From contig MNCI01016414.1 in NCBI GenBank assembly GCA_015680685.1, forward strand, positions 367,719-431,718: 64,000 bases of DNA, read 5' to 3'. The notes below the pieces were generated by a model. That model was not told the DNA's origin and searched no databases. It saw nothing but the letters and a program-made list of their open reading frames with translations. Made by a program: the position numbers and the translations under genes. Every line of letters starts with the position of its first letter. Positions within the stretch are counted from its first letter, which is position 1. Positions 33,477 through 52,625 of the stretch are shown here, in pieces. Origin of the DNA: Gnetum montanum. Taxonomy: Eukaryota > Streptophyta > Gnetopsida > Gnetales > Gnetaceae.

Positions 33477-34424
33477 TGATGAGACGTGATTCGCATAGGC
33501 CGCGATATCGCGTACACGATATCGCAGCCGATGCGATATCGCATCTTCCCTTGCGATATCGCATCCCCCGCAATATTGCGTCTTCCTCTGCGATATCACG
33601 TATGCGATATTGCAGTGCGCCGCCATATCTATAAATAAGAGGTGGCTCTCCCTTGTTTGGGATCCGAGTTTTAGAGTAGCGAAGCTCTGGCAGTTTGATC
33701 CTTCCAGAGTTAGATTTTTTTCCCGTGTCTGCTTGCAGTGTGGTGAATGTAATTGTACAGTGTCTTTATTCGAGTGTGCCGTACTTGGACACGCACATGA
33801 CCGGCAATAAAGATCGAGATTACTTCATCATTGCAGCATTCACTTTGTCATTTATTTATTTGTTATTTATTTAATGTTATTTACTGTTTTCTCTCTCTCA
33901 CTCTTAAACTCCTAGATCGTGGAACGAGTACGACTTGATTACGAGCATTTAAGTGTGACTGCTTGGTAGCCCAGTGGTGTAGCTAGTATCTACGCTTGGT
34001 AACCCAGTGGCGTATTCGGGATTTGCGCTTGGTAATCCCAGTGGCGTACCTAGGATCTATGCTTGGTAGTCCTAGTGGTAGTCGTGCACGAGGTCTAAGA
34101 TGTGTACGGCTGATCAAGGAATCGGTTGCTCATCGCACTTAGGCTAGATTAGATTTTCTTACCCTTTTCCTCCTACCTTAGATTAGTTAATTATTATTTT
34201 CCATTGCCTTCAGGAGTAGCATTAGGTTAGAACACATCATACACCTAATCTGGACTAAACCATACGTGACAAATGCAATACTAGTCCAGGTGAGAAGACA
34301 GCGAACTGCGACCTAAGGATAACTATCTAGGTGCCACAACTAGTCCATCTATGGAGTTTGACTGGATCGCACGTGCGATGCTCGTTTCGTATGGTTGAGT
34401 GTAGGGGTACCTCGCCACTCATCA
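33477..34424 (+). repeat. 3' LTR of element C
   Basis: 948 bp, very similar by eye to the 5' LTR. The palindrome array (33495-33620) is arranged differently, with short unit changes. TATA at 33630-33638, AATAAA at 33806-33811, four CTTGGTAA-type repeats near 33960-34075. Confidence 0.95.
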
Positions 34425-34685
34425 CCTTATTATCACTCCAAGCAACGATCCCTATATAGTCATCATCACAAATGAGTCTAGATTTAGGAGGTGTCTATAG
34501 GTGCACCGCAAGACATATTGCCAACATAATACATTACAGGTTTTAGAATGATGCCTCAAATGTGATTTGAACTGACAACATCTTACATGCAAATCCTTAT
34601 CAAAGAATGAGTGACAATCTAAGAGAAGAATGATTGTACCTCAAGACCCATAGCCAAAATTATACTTTAGAAGAATTATAGACAA

Positions 34686-34778
34686 TAATAATAATTACTG
34701 AAGTGTTATTGGAACTACAACCTCTTGCCTAAGAAGATAATGAGCTAACCACTTGAGCCACATATAACTACTATGAGT
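34686..34778 (-). mobile_element. tRNA-derived SINE-like copy (family 2)
   Basis: On the minus strand TGGCTCAAGTGGTTAGCTCA (A box) and AGGTTGTAGTTCCAAT (B box), with an ATT-rich tail. Related to 9094-9190. Confidence 0.55.
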
Positions 34779-34904
34779 TAGAATCTACAAAATGACCTAG
34801 AGGAATAAGAAAACAATTATTAAAAAAAATACCATTTAATGAGGGTAATACTAGTAACCTTGTTGCATTACATGTACGCTTCCAAGTTCAAGCTATCCTT
34901 GAGT

Positions 34905-35180
34905 CAACCTTATGCTCTACTTCAAGTTATACCAAAGTATCATGTTAACTACATGGCCTAGAGTACTTAAAATGAGAAGTTCAGTTTACATTTAAGCAAC
35001 CTTATGCTCTACTTCAAGTTATACCAAAGTATCATGTTAACTACATGGCCTAGAGTACTTAAAATGAGAAGTTCAGTTTACATTTAAGCAACCTTATGCT
35101 CTACTTCAAGTTATACCAAAGTATCATGTTAACTACATGGCCTAGAGTACTTAAAATGAGAAGTTCAGTTTACATTTAAG
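34905..35180. repeat. 92-bp unit in three identical tandem copies
   Basis: Units begin CAACCTTATGCTCTACTTCA at 34905, 34997 and 35089 with no difference among them; the array ends at CAGGGAAG. Non-coding. Either a very recent expansion or an assembly effect. Confidence 0.97.
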
Positions 35181-36069
35181 CAGGGAAGTGGTAGTGGTAT
35201 GTTGGTATTTTGTCACATTGCTATCTCAAATTCTTTTGCTATTTTAAAGCATAGACGTTGAAAGTGATGCAAATATTGCTAAGGTGCGACCATCCTTATA
35301 CTTTCTAAAAATATCAATTATACTGTTCAAGGAAATACCTCTAAATTAGAAATTTTTTTCCATGTTATTTTTAATGTTTTCTGCTAAATGCTAAACATGT
35401 GTTGCCCTATTAAAAACACATTGATGTAATAGACGCATAGCATGCCGAAATTTATAAGGCGGGCTTAGTCGCACGCAGAATAATTGTATGTGCTTGATTT
35501 CATTTTTATTTATCCTTAATTTTAAATAATAAACTCTTTATGCTCCACGTAATGTTTATCTCTGTAATTATTTTACAAAAATAGATATGTACATCAATTT
35601 ATGTCAGTTATGTTGTTCTGGCCTACCTACCTACCAACCCCTGCGAAGAAGTGGAATTAAAGGGTAAGAATAAACGCAGAGATCTGCTGCTGTTGGTGTG
35701 ATGACACTTCGATAAAACATTTCTTGGCCATGCATTGCAACGTAAAATTAGAAAGTCAATGCTGTGTTTTTAGGTGATGGCTTAATGCAGAAGCATTTTA
35801 AGGACAACATGAGACATTTTTTTTTGAAAAAAAAAACATTTTTACGGGGAAAGCACACATCACACATTTCAATTTAATTAGTGCATTCAAAGCATGATGC
35901 ACATGGCAATAATTACACTTTCCATTTATAAATTTGCCACAAATACACAGCCACAAAGCATAGAGAAGAGAAGTTTGAGGGAGGGAAGGGAGGGATTTGA
36001 CATGACTAAAGATAAGCTAAGCTGTCATGCTTTCGGATACAGACACTGAAGCTGAGCCAAGCCAAGGCA

Positions 36070-42944
<6,875 letters not shown>

Positions 42945-43133
42945 TGCAATTGCAATTGCTCTTCTTCTTCTTCTGCAAATGAAACCAACACACACCAGAC
43001 CACCTCTCCTGTGCAGAATGAATGCAACTGAAATCTTCAAATGCCAATGCTAATGATCTGTGCTGCTCTGCTCTGGTATTTGCTGTGAATGTTATTATGT
43101 TTGGTTACCTTACAGCCATGCCTTCCTCTACGT

Positions 43134-43147
43134 GTTATATATATAGA
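43134..43147 (-). promoter_or_regulatory. candidate TATA box of the AAA ATPase gene
   Basis: On the minus strand CTATATATATAAC lies about 190 nt before the ATG at 42944. This is a reasonable distance for a promoter with a 5' UTR of about 150 nt. A GC-rich region with TGGGCC/TGGGCT-like sites (43165-43200, 43280-43290) lies upstream. Confidence 0.5.
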
Positions 43148-45470
43148 GAGACAAAGTCCATGGCGGGGGCTGGACTGGGCTGACCTGGACTGGGCAGGCC
43201 ACGCACGCCTTTCCTTTCCTTTGCTCTTCCCTTTCCTTTCCTTTTGCTTTCCTTTGCTTTACTTTTCTTTCTGTTTTGCGTGGGCCCCACACGCCAACAA
43301 GGCGACCCTGTCGCTGTCACTGTTTGCTTTGCTTTTCCTCGTTTTTGTGTTTGACGGCCCCGTCCTGGGTCGCTTAAACCGCGTGCATGTTCTTCGGCGG
43401 AGACGTTATCTTGCATTTTCCAAACATGTTCCCCGCGTCGAAGACTTCTAACCATTGACATTCTTGCTTACGGTTTTTTCGTTTTAATGAATTTGAAGAC
43501 CCTGTCCAGATGTATCTATCTTTTGTTTTATCATTTATTTAAATTTGCATTAAAACATGCGTTTTTGCGTCGCTGTTCGCTTGTGTACCGTGGGAGGCAA
43601 CTCAATCGCCTCTAAACCTCCTCCTCAAACCAGATTTTTCAAATTACGATACCTGCCAATTAAGAAATTGCCAATTTGAGATGACGTAGTTAAACCTGTT
43701 CTCCAAGGAAATCCTTGCATCATAATTTTACGGACAACGGAGAGAATTGAATCTTCAACTTAACCCCTATTATTTTTTTAAGTTCTTACGGCAATTCTAT
43801 CTACATGATTGTTGTGATTATAATTTTTAAACAGGGGTTCTGGATCCTATACTTGCTGGCAACGGAACCCAAGGACACGTAAGCATAAGCAAACATATAC
43901 GTGCATTGCATAGCCTACATGATGACATGCTCCTCGAACTTAGAAGCTATGTATGTATGTATGTATGAATGAATGATCTTCGCTGTAACATTTGGACCAT
44001 CCAATACCCTCAACTTGCTGGCTCAGACGGCATTCTACAGAGAAAACTAATAATTAAATAAAAGAAAGGTTTCTTCCGGAACGTAAAATGTGGGTGGGCG
44101 GTCCAAAAAGCTGATCACGATTTAACGGAGGCGATGCGTGCGTGCGTACGTACGTGCGTGAATTGAGCAAGCAACGGAGCCGCCGCGGATGGGCTGGGCT
44201 GGGCTGCACTTTGGGCGTATGCCGTGCTGGTGCTGGTGCTGGTGCTGGTGCTGTTGGTGCCGCCTTCTTTTACCTTTGCTCTGTGTTTTTGTCGTCACCA
44301 TCATCTTTTGGGTGCTCTGTTTCCTTTCTTTGTCACCATCGCATGCATGTAATGTTACACTCTCCTTGTTCCATGAATGGCAGCCGCCGCACGTGACTCT
44401 GCACGTGTCGTTGCCCCGTTGGCGGCGCCACGTTTCCTTTATGACAGGTACCTTAGCACGCGCCGTGCAAGCTCAATAATATTAATAATAATAATAAAGT
44501 AATTAAGATGGGAAAAAACAATGTGTTGCGGTTCACGCAGTATCATGGATACCATGCCAGCATTGCGTAGATTCCAAAAACAGAAAGGTACCAAGTTGCG
44601 CAGCCAGCCAACCAAGGTTTGTCCTTATTGGACTGCTACGCCAGCGTTTTACGACTAAGCCGGATGCTTTCTTTAATTTATTACGGTAATTGACCTGCCA
44701 CGACGGAAGATAACCGCATCCTAAGGTGAATCCCCCATTGTTGAATCGCCAAATTCGTCACAAGTTTAGGAAATCTGCTTCTCCCCTCTTACCTCAGTAG
44801 CAAAATTTTGTGCCATTTGTGAGCTGCAATCCATGGTTTTCACTTCCAGTAACTTATACCAAACCTAAAATTCACTGTGATTTGTGACAAACTATGCTTT
44901 CGGTTCCGATAATTCAGTGCTAGACTACAAAGCTGTTTGTCTAATTGTCAATTAAATATTAACGGTTTACCTTACACCATTTTCCCCAAATTGAAGTTGT
45001 CAACACAGTTTCACCCAGTACCTTGGTATGCTTTTATTATTGTTAAAATTTAACGAATCACACCATAAGTTCCAATGCTTTCTGCACATTTATATATTCT
45101 CTATATAACAGAATGTGCTTTTAAAACAACCATATTAAACCAGCTGAAAACAAATGAAGCATTAAAAAAAAAACGAAAGATACTAAACCCAAGCACTTGG
45201 GATTCGGCATCGCTGATTACCACATCACTGACACCTCTCAAAAGTAACTTTTTATGCACTATGATTTAATTTAACTACTTTGATGCCTGAGCACAGATGG
45301 TTTTGTGCCTGCACTGATGAAAAAGACGTAAGAGGGCAGACACAGTTTCTCTCTGCTCATAATTTATTCAAATAAAAAGGCAGGACCGAAAGAACACATG
45401 CACCCATCTCTTTATTAAAATACCTTTTTCTGGAAAATAAAATGTGAGAAGCCTCTTTCACCAATACAGA
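43148..45470. other. upstream region of the AAA ATPase gene with microsatellites
   Basis: GC-richer than the rest of the window. Holds a TTTCC/CTTTG pyrimidine tract (43208-43275), (ATGT)n near 43947-43965, CGTGCGTACGTACGTGCGTG-like repeats (44137-44160) and (GCTGGT)n (44224-44255). Long open frames here reflect base composition. No gene supported. Confidence 0.5.
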
Positions 45471-45916
45471 CATTCCATTCCAGATGTTATTTTTGCTTGT
45501 GGTCGCCTCGAGGAGCATTGCATTCTTTAGATTCCTTCATCTTTCTGTGGATACACACACACAGTAACGGAATCTGAAACAGTTTGACGCTCATAATTTA
45601 AAAAATAAAAATAAAATATGATTGCTGTGGTATTAGACAACACCTTTCTTTCCTATGGCTTTGTGATTTCTTGACCTTAATTATTTGGCTGGTGACCATT
45701 CTACCTTGAAAATGTTCGCCATATAATAATGACAGTAGGTCACATCCACCCCTCACAAAAATGAGACCAGTCTTTACTCATAATGTGAAGGCTTTTTTTT
45801 CCCCTTCTTCTGCTTTTGTTTTTTCCATGCCTAAACACCGCCTTAAACACTTTGTGATTAAATACTTTCCCCAACAAAGCCAAGGGTTTGGTGTATTAGC
45901 AGGGAAAGAAGGTGTA

Positions 45917-46084
45917 ATTAAATAGAAAAACCCACAACCATAAAGAGACGGCATGAAAAGAAGTGGAGACGGAGTGGCAGAGTTAAATTGGTGGCCAAGG
46001 AAAAACCCTTCAAAAAGCATCATTTCCACACTGCTGACGTGGATTGTGGAGTTTGCACTCGCCTTTAATTTTTGGCTGACGTGG
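45917..46084 (-). promoter_or_regulatory. promoter-like region with two TGACGTGG boxes
   Basis: TGACGTGG at 46035-46042 and 46077-46084 (CCACGTCA on the minus strand) match bZIP/ABRE-like sites. A minus-strand TATTTAA lies at 45918-45924, with CCAAT between. Downstream on the minus strand is GGCATGGAAAAAAC near 45826 and, near 45541, a possible AG splice acceptor followed by a short open end. I cannot build a convincing gene, so this is a candidate only. Confidence 0.3.
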
Positions 46085-46602
46085 ACCTTACGGAGGCAGG
46101 CTTTTTTGAATAGGTCTAAAGTGGAAGCTGCCGAGACCGTCCAATAAAATAATAAAGAGGACAAGCAAAAACAAACTTTACAGTCTTTTACCGAATTTAA
46201 AAATGGAACACAAAGTATGTGTTGTCAATTCAGTTTTTTGGGAAATTGCAGGGAAGCCATATGCCTAAGTGAACTTTTATGTCACCGTCCACTATGCCAT
46301 GCCATCACATGTAAAGTAGATTTCCTAAGGTTGTTGTGTCGTCTTATCACTGTAGGTTTTTGAGACCGACGTCTTTGTTGGTTTTATTTCTCATGAAATT
46401 AGTGGGTCTCCTTGGCAGTGTGTGCCTCTTGTCCAAGCAGAACGAAACATGTCCATGTTGACGTGGTAGTCACTTTTACTTTATTCTTTCCGTCCATTTT
46501 CACATAAAATACTGTAAAAGTAATGCTAAAAGGAAATTCACCTAAATCCATGTGTAGGTGAGGGGCAATCTAGTGAACCGTAACCTTTTATCATAACCAT
46601 TA

Positions 46603-46722
46603 TTGAGATATATTAATATTAAAATTAAATAAAAAAAATTCTATGAGCCCTCTTCAAAGTACTGAGATATATTAAATACTAAAATTAAATAAAAAAATTT
46701 CTATGAGCCCTCTTCAAAGTAT
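46603..46722. repeat. 60-bp unit in two tandem copies
   Basis: TGAGATATATTAA...CTATGAGCCCTCTTCAAAGT occurs at 46603-46662 and 46663-46722 with a few differences. Confidence 0.85.
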
Positions 46723-46732
46723 AGTATAGTGG

Positions 46733-47205
46733 GAAAGAGCACCAAGAAGTGTTGCACAATAGTATCCAAAATAACTACTAGAAAGATATATAGAATGACA
46801 TTGAGCCAAGCTAGCTCCCCAACTAACCATAGGATTACTCACACTAAGGTATGGTTGTATAAATCGTTTTCGAATGTTATTGGATAGGGTTGTTTATTCC
46901 TTGCCTCGTATGGACCCCCCATCCTAAGGCCTATTTCCCTTGATGATACCCCACCCACCGTGACCGAAAGAGCACCAAGTAGTGTTACATAGTAGTATCT
47001 AAAATAACTACTAGAAAGATATATATATATATATATTATAATGACATTGAGCCAAGTGAGCTCCCAACTAACCATAGGACTACTTGCACTATCGTATGGT
47101 TGTATAAATCATTTTTGAATATTATTGGATAGGGTTATTCGTTTCTTGTCTCATCACCCCCATCCTAAGGCCTATGTCCCTTGAAGATACCCCATCCACT
47201 ATGAC
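46733..47205. repeat. about 235-bp tandem duplication
   Basis: Copy one 46733-46965 and copy two 46966-47205 share GAAAGAGCACCAAG, GACATTGAGCCAAG, ATCCTAAGGCCTAT and CCCTTGA.GATACCCCA. The second copy has a (TA)n expansion at 47020-47035 and a short deletion. Function unknown. Confidence 0.85.
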
Positions 47206-48399
47206 CAAATGATGAATGATGGACAAAGTGACAATGAGGTCTTTGGGATTAGGGAGCAACATGCAAGTTCTATAATGTAATAAAATGTTATAGATTTCAA
47301 ACTAACACTTAGTAAGGGGCTTTAGCTAGAGAACGATCCCTAGGTCAACTTGATTTAGACACTTCAGTTACCCTCAACTAACTAAGCAAATTGCATGATC
47401 AGATTGGTTAGACAGCATAGACGGATCCTTTTTGGTTGTCTACCTAGCAAACAAAATTGCTTGGGATCAAGATGCGAAAAGCCTAGTCCTAGCTATGATT
47501 TTTGTTGTAGCTTCTCATTTCTCCTCATATAATAGAAGGGACAAAAATGTCTTTTCTTGTTCAATCAACAATTGGGTAGGATGGCAGGGTGGCATGATTT
47601 CAGATCTAATCATTGCAAAGAATCTTGCAAGGAATAGCTAGTGGGTACAATCATGCTCCCTCAATGTAGTCAACGCTATATACTATTAGGCAACATTTAG
47701 TGCCAATATTCAAAACTCTTATATATTCATGAGTGTATTATCAAAATCAGAAATAATTTGCCTATAAGTATAGCTTAAGATATATGTCCAACATGATACA
47801 TTAAAAGACTTATAAAGGAATATAATAATGCATTAAAGTTCATGAATGTGGAGTAAAGTATACGGGGTTATCCTTTTTCTCAAAAGGATTAAAATGATAA
47901 CATTCAAGTACAAATAAGTTCAAATTTTATTTTTCAATCTACTTTATTATTATATATATTTGATAATCCTATTTAACAAGTGAAATCTTATGGTTGATTA
48001 CAATAATCACATTAATTGTTAACAACTTGCTAGTTCAATTGGATGGGTTGTTAATTTAGATCTATCATATCCATCAAAGTATTTAGTTTAAGTTCAATAT
48101 ATTGTTATTATATCATTATTATGTTTTGTTTTTTGTTTACTTTTAAGAAATTTTTAGGTAAATCCCTTCAAAGGCAACTTAAGGATATTAAAGAAGAAAA
48201 AGGGTGTGATCTCCTTTTCAAATATTCTTTCATTATTGTTAACCTATCTAGTGAAGTTTTAAAATTGTTACCTTCCTCTCACATCAAAGAAGTGAGAAAT
48301 AAAATTTGGTAGGAAGGGTGTTGAAATCCAAAACTTTTTTTGACGATATTTACCCTCAAGACATATTGTCAAATTAGAACTTTATAACGAATGTGGATG
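47206..48399. other. AT-rich spacer
   Basis: No recognised gene. It may include further decayed sequence upstream of the LINE remnant at 48400, but I cannot show this. Confidence 0.35.
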
Positions 48400-49330
48400 T
48401 GGATAAAACCAAATTAATGATCAAGGGTAAAATAAATACATATTATAACTTCTACTTTGAAGGTGCCAATGTGCAAATATTAGATTCTTTTTAATATTTT
48501 GGATCTCATTTATATGAAAAATTACAAGTGGGCTAAGTGCATTAAAGAAAGAATAGCACAAGGTTTCAAGGCTTTATATACTTTCAAAAAAAAGTGCAAG
48601 GATTTAGGAATCTAGGCTTGAAAGATCAAAAAAACAAAATTTTCAAATTATTATTTATCTTGTTGTATTGTATAAATGTGTTGTTTGGGGACATGGAGTT
48701 AGTACTAAACTTTAGAAAGATATCAAAAGAATGTAAAAAACTTTTCTTTTGATGAGTTAAAAGGTGAAGATGCAAACACCTTACTTAATGTTATTATATG
48801 AATATGATTTATTACCATTAAAAGCAAAAGCCTTGTCCTAATTCATTGCATACACCCATAGGTTGCATATCTTAAGGGAAGACAAATTCTCTAAAGTAGT
48901 TTTTGAGGATTCACAAGATCATATTTGTTATTTTCAAGGTATGCAGTGGTTGAGAAAATGGAATATTTCTTGGAATGAAGTGCAACAAAATCCTAAGCAT
49001 ATCTCCCAGTTAGTTTGGTAAAAGATTTTAACACAATTATAGTCCAATGTAGAAGGTAAGAACTAATTTTATTCACATCACATTAGATCTAATAAATTAA
49101 ATGCATAATCTATCTCTTAGCTACTATTTTAATTAAGCATAGGAGTACCATTAATAAGCTTTGCTTAGGTTCATATTATCTTAGAATTGAAAGCGAAAGA
49201 TGGATTTAACTCCCCTGCGAAGAACGCACTTGTAGGTTCGTTATGTTAGAAACCCTTGAGAATGAGTTACATTTGCTTCTTTTCTATGCTATAACTACCT
49301 ATTTAAGATAGCATTAAAATGTTGTAGCAA
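48400..49330 (+). mobile_element. decayed L1-type LINE, C-terminal part of the RT protein
   Basis: Translation in shifting frames gives VDKTKLMI, WAKCIKERIAQGFKALYTFK, CKDLGI.AWKIKK, then, near 49195-49300, ERWI.LP..EERTCRFV and ENELHLLLF. The last part matches the RICHLC..E..EHFLLECP-like end of plant LINE proteins. Many stops and shifts. Confidence 0.6.
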
Positions 49331-49420
49331 AAAACCTATATGATTTTTTTTGTTGCTCCCATTAGTTCTTGGCCAATTTGTAGATTATGTCTTTATTTGT
49401 CATGAAAATGTAATATCTAC

Positions 49421-50307
49421 TGATGAGTAGTGGATAGCCCCTATGCCCAACCATACAAATCACAAGTGCTCACACGTGATTTGGTCAAGTTCTATGGACT
49501 TATTTACCTAAGAAACCTATATTCCTAAATGGTGAGTTATGTAGTTGTAAGTTGTTGTCCTTCCAATCCACACTTGTGTTAATCTATGTGTACAGTTAAG
49601 TGTGGTTGGGGCATAAGATATCTATTTTTATACTTTTTATTATTTTATATCTTGCTTGCTAAATAATTAAATGAATAAATATTTAATAATTAAATTAACT
49701 AACTAATTAATTACTTCATTAACTATCTTAACGTAAAGCATTTGTTTCCACTTGTCGTACACATCTTGAACCTGTATTAACGCTACTAGGTTACCAAGTG
49801 TATACTATTGGGCACACCAAGTATCTACTGTAGAGATTGCCAAATGTTAATATATTATACTCAAAGTGTTTGTACTTACATATAGAATATTAATTACTTA
49901 AGGACAAGAATCGAAATTACATATAGAGTAAAGTGATTAAAAGTAGAATTATGCTAGTTTAAGTGTTATAATGGATAGAGGAAATATCAATTTTATTATT
50001 GTTCATGCAAATGTGTTCAAGTACATAAGCATTGAATAAAATGCCATCCAATCTCTTAAATTCACATTGTGAGCACTTAGAAGAAAAATATTCTAACTTT
50101 CGCAGAAAAAAACTACAAGAATTTGGCTAAGGCTATGATTGAAAGGTGCCATAAATGCAAGGGGTATGCACATTTATATAGGCAACAATTATATTAGTGT
50201 TGATGTACCTACGTCAATGCATCATAAGATACATCGATGAGGATACATCAACAGGGTTGTGTTGACAAGCATGTATCGACGTAACCTATTTGATTAATGG
50301 TTCATCA
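49421..50307 (-). repeat. 3' LTR of element B
   Basis: 887 bp, TGATGAGTAG to GGTTCATCA. Minus-strand TATA-like TTTATATA (50173-50180), poly(A) signal near 49990, CATCGAC/GATGAGG repeats in U3 and degenerate CTTGGTAA repeats (49785-49850). Confidence 0.85.
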
Positions 50308-50521
50308 TATCTCCATTGAACAAAATTAGGATCAAGTTTCTTACAAAATTTAGGGAAGTAGATAACTTTATTGATAGATTAACTGATTGACTAAATTTGA
50401 CTAACTCTAAGCACTGAATTGTACAGATTTACAAAAATAAGTGTACTTTTACAAAAAAAGTGAACACTTGGATAAAAAATTCAGTAGATGCATGTTGAAT
50501 GGACGGAGATGTGATGGAGTC

Positions 50522-52393
50522 TCATACAGTGCTTGGAGGTGGAGGGTCCTATGGCTTGGATGATCCTTCATCATATCCCATTATTGTTAGAGGTTGAGGT
50601 TACCTTGCTACTACCACTATTGTTAGAGGTTGAGGTTGAGGTATCCAAGAGTGCCTTCATCTTCTTCTCCTTGCTCCATGGGTCATAAATCATTTAGGTT
50701 GCTTTGCCTAAACAAGTTAGTGCAAGGATGTCCCATGGACATGGCATTGAAGAAAACATATCCTTCATGTTGAAAAACTAGGCTACGAATGTTTTACATT
50801 CAATATTAAACATCTGTATAAGGTTCTATAGCTCCTTGTAGTTGTTCATCCTTGTAGCCAGGTTCTCAACAATAACTCATTGATCATTGAATCTACTTTT
50901 GAGAACTTCAAGCTCCACATTGGCTATCTTCAAAATTTTTTTTTTCTTTACAGAGCTTGAACTTTGCTTGATAGAGGAGGTAGGAGCTAATGACCTACTT
51001 TCCTAACTTACTTCTTGGTCTCCTTACTATCAACAATACTAGGTTTTCATATCAAAGGTTTGCAAGCTCCATGTACTCTATCATCTCCTCAATTTGCAAC
51101 TCCGTGAGGCTGATTTTTACCTGATTGTATGTGTTCAATCTATCAAAGATGGGTTGCCATACATCTCCTATTTGTTGGAGTTACTAGATGACCTCATTCA
51201 CTTTCACCTTTGCCAATTTTATTTCTTTTTTGTTGACCTCCTTGAGTGGGTTGATCTAATCCCTATAATGATTCTGTACTTTTTCAAACTTTAGGATCTC
51301 ATTCTTCTAGGTGGCTATCTCAATTGTTGTCCTTTGGTGAAGAGCATGAACCTCCTCCATCGAGAGATTTTTATTCTCGACTGCTAGCCTCTTCAAATTC
51401 TAGTTGACCTTGGCAAGATGCCCATGTTGTTGGTGAATGTATTCGACCATTTGGTCCATTTGCTGCTCAACATTTTACAAGGGAGGATTATCCTTAGTGA
51501 GGACCAAGTTTTGCAATAGGTCCTTATTAGTGTTGTTTGCCATGACCTTTGACATGGATGCGTCAAAGATCGTAATCTCTTTTGCATTCTTGGCCTCTTG
51601 ATATTTTCATTGAAGTTGTTGAAAAGCTTCATCATATGTAAGTTCTAGCCAAAAAGTGGCAAGGTTTGAGAGATAGGCTCATAACACTACAAATTCAGCA
51701 GTCAACCATCAATTGGTCATGGTGGCCTCCTTAAGTTATGTGTTTGTAACCAATAACTTGCGCCTTATCTCTAATAGCTATGCCTAGTTTGCAGTAATCT
51801 CATCAAAGAGATCTTTATCAAAGATCTCCAAAAGTTATTGCTCGCTTCCACTAGTATTTCCAATAGCTTTTTGTGTTGGAAAATATTCATCTAGTCACTC
51901 CCTACTCCTATGGATGCATGTATATCTACCATGGTAGCTATTTCTAGTACAAATTCCATAGAAGCATTGAGGGCTTCGACTTCTATTAGCCACTACCTTC
52001 ACTATTATCTCTTGGCTCTTGTGTGGCATCACCAAGACTACTACTCCTTGACTTTCCTCTAACATGATAAAGAAGGCTACTATATTTCCTAAAATATCAT
52101 GAAATGGTTGTTCAAGAATGGACACAGTGACCTCCATGGTACTTGGATTAGGTCTTGTTGGTGTTTAGTTTCACTGTGTAAAGAATAGTGGTGTTGTCTC
52201 ACTATCCAACTAGCTAATGGTCCTTGCAACCTCATTCAGATGACTCATGCCTAGAAAATAGACAAATGATTTCCCACCATTTTCAGATCCTTGTTGTTGT
52301 TGCAACTATTGCTTTTGAAGTTTCCTGAGTTATTTTGTAGTTGCAAGCATCTTTGGTATGGTTTCTAGGACTATAGGTGGTGGTGGTGGATGT
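50522..52393 (-). pseudogene. element B ORF2, C-terminal part
   Basis: Minus-strand translation aligns with ORF2 of A, including NLATRMNNYKEL, FNIECKTFVA, MPCPWDI, EKKMKALLD and the tail EGSSKP..PPPPST. Coiled-coil composition upstream. Truncated at 52393 and interrupted by stops. Confidence 0.7.
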
Positions 52394-52471
52394 TCTATAG
52401 AATTCAACGAGATCGCATGTGAATGCTTGTGATTCATATGGTTGAACATAAGGACTACCCACTACTCATCA
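52394..52471 (+). repeat. terminal fragment of the 5' LTR of element D
   Basis: Ends ATAAGGACTACCCACTACTCATCA-like at 52471, the inverse of the B LTR start at 49421. Only this end remains. Confidence 0.85.
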
Positions 52472-52472
52472 T

Positions 52473-52491
52473 TGGTGTTGTTGCTAGGGAC
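52473..52491 (+). other. decayed tRNA-Asp primer-binding site of element D
   Basis: TGGTGTTGTTGCTAGGGAC differs from element C's site mainly by C-T and G-A changes. Confidence 0.75.
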
Positions 52492-52625
52492 TTAGTTTAG
52501 ATAAGTATGTTAAGTATTGTTAAATATTGAATTCATATAAAATAATTGTAAGGAAAATATAATCAGTTATCTTTCATAAATAATAATAATAATATATCAA
52601 GGCATACTCTATCTACATTACTAAA

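Larger units (their letters stand above)
25556..34424 (+). mobile_element. element C: complete non-autonomous Athila-type retrotransposon (gag and ORF2, no pol)
   Basis: 8.9 kb with LTRs 25556-26516 and 33477-34424, flanked by CCTTA (25551-25555, 34425-34429). tRNA-Asp primer site, polypurine tract, one gag frame and one ORF2 frame are present. No protease, RT, RNase H or integrase is found. After gag the sequence passes directly into a spacer that in D lies after integrase, so pol was removed as a block. It must have been copied by enzymes of a relative. Confidence 0.93.
34430..36069. other. spacer between element C and the AAA ATPase gene
   Basis: Contains a SINE-like copy and a 92-bp triplicate repeat. 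The right part should include the 3' UTR of the AAA gene; I could not fix its end. No other gene seen. Confidence 0.5.
49421..52393 (-). mobile_element. element B: 3' part of an Athila-type element
   Basis: Minus-oriented 3' LTR, polypurine-like segment (CAATGGAGATA on minus, 50308-50320) and the 3' part of ORF2. The rest is missing: at about 52394 it abuts, head to head, the 5' end of element D. LTR motifs match D's family (CATCGATG/GATGAGG type). Confidence 0.8.

Noticed and set aside
45778-46164. 128-codon minus-strand frame.
   Set aside because: It overlaps the promoter-like boxes and has no family resemblance; likely chance.
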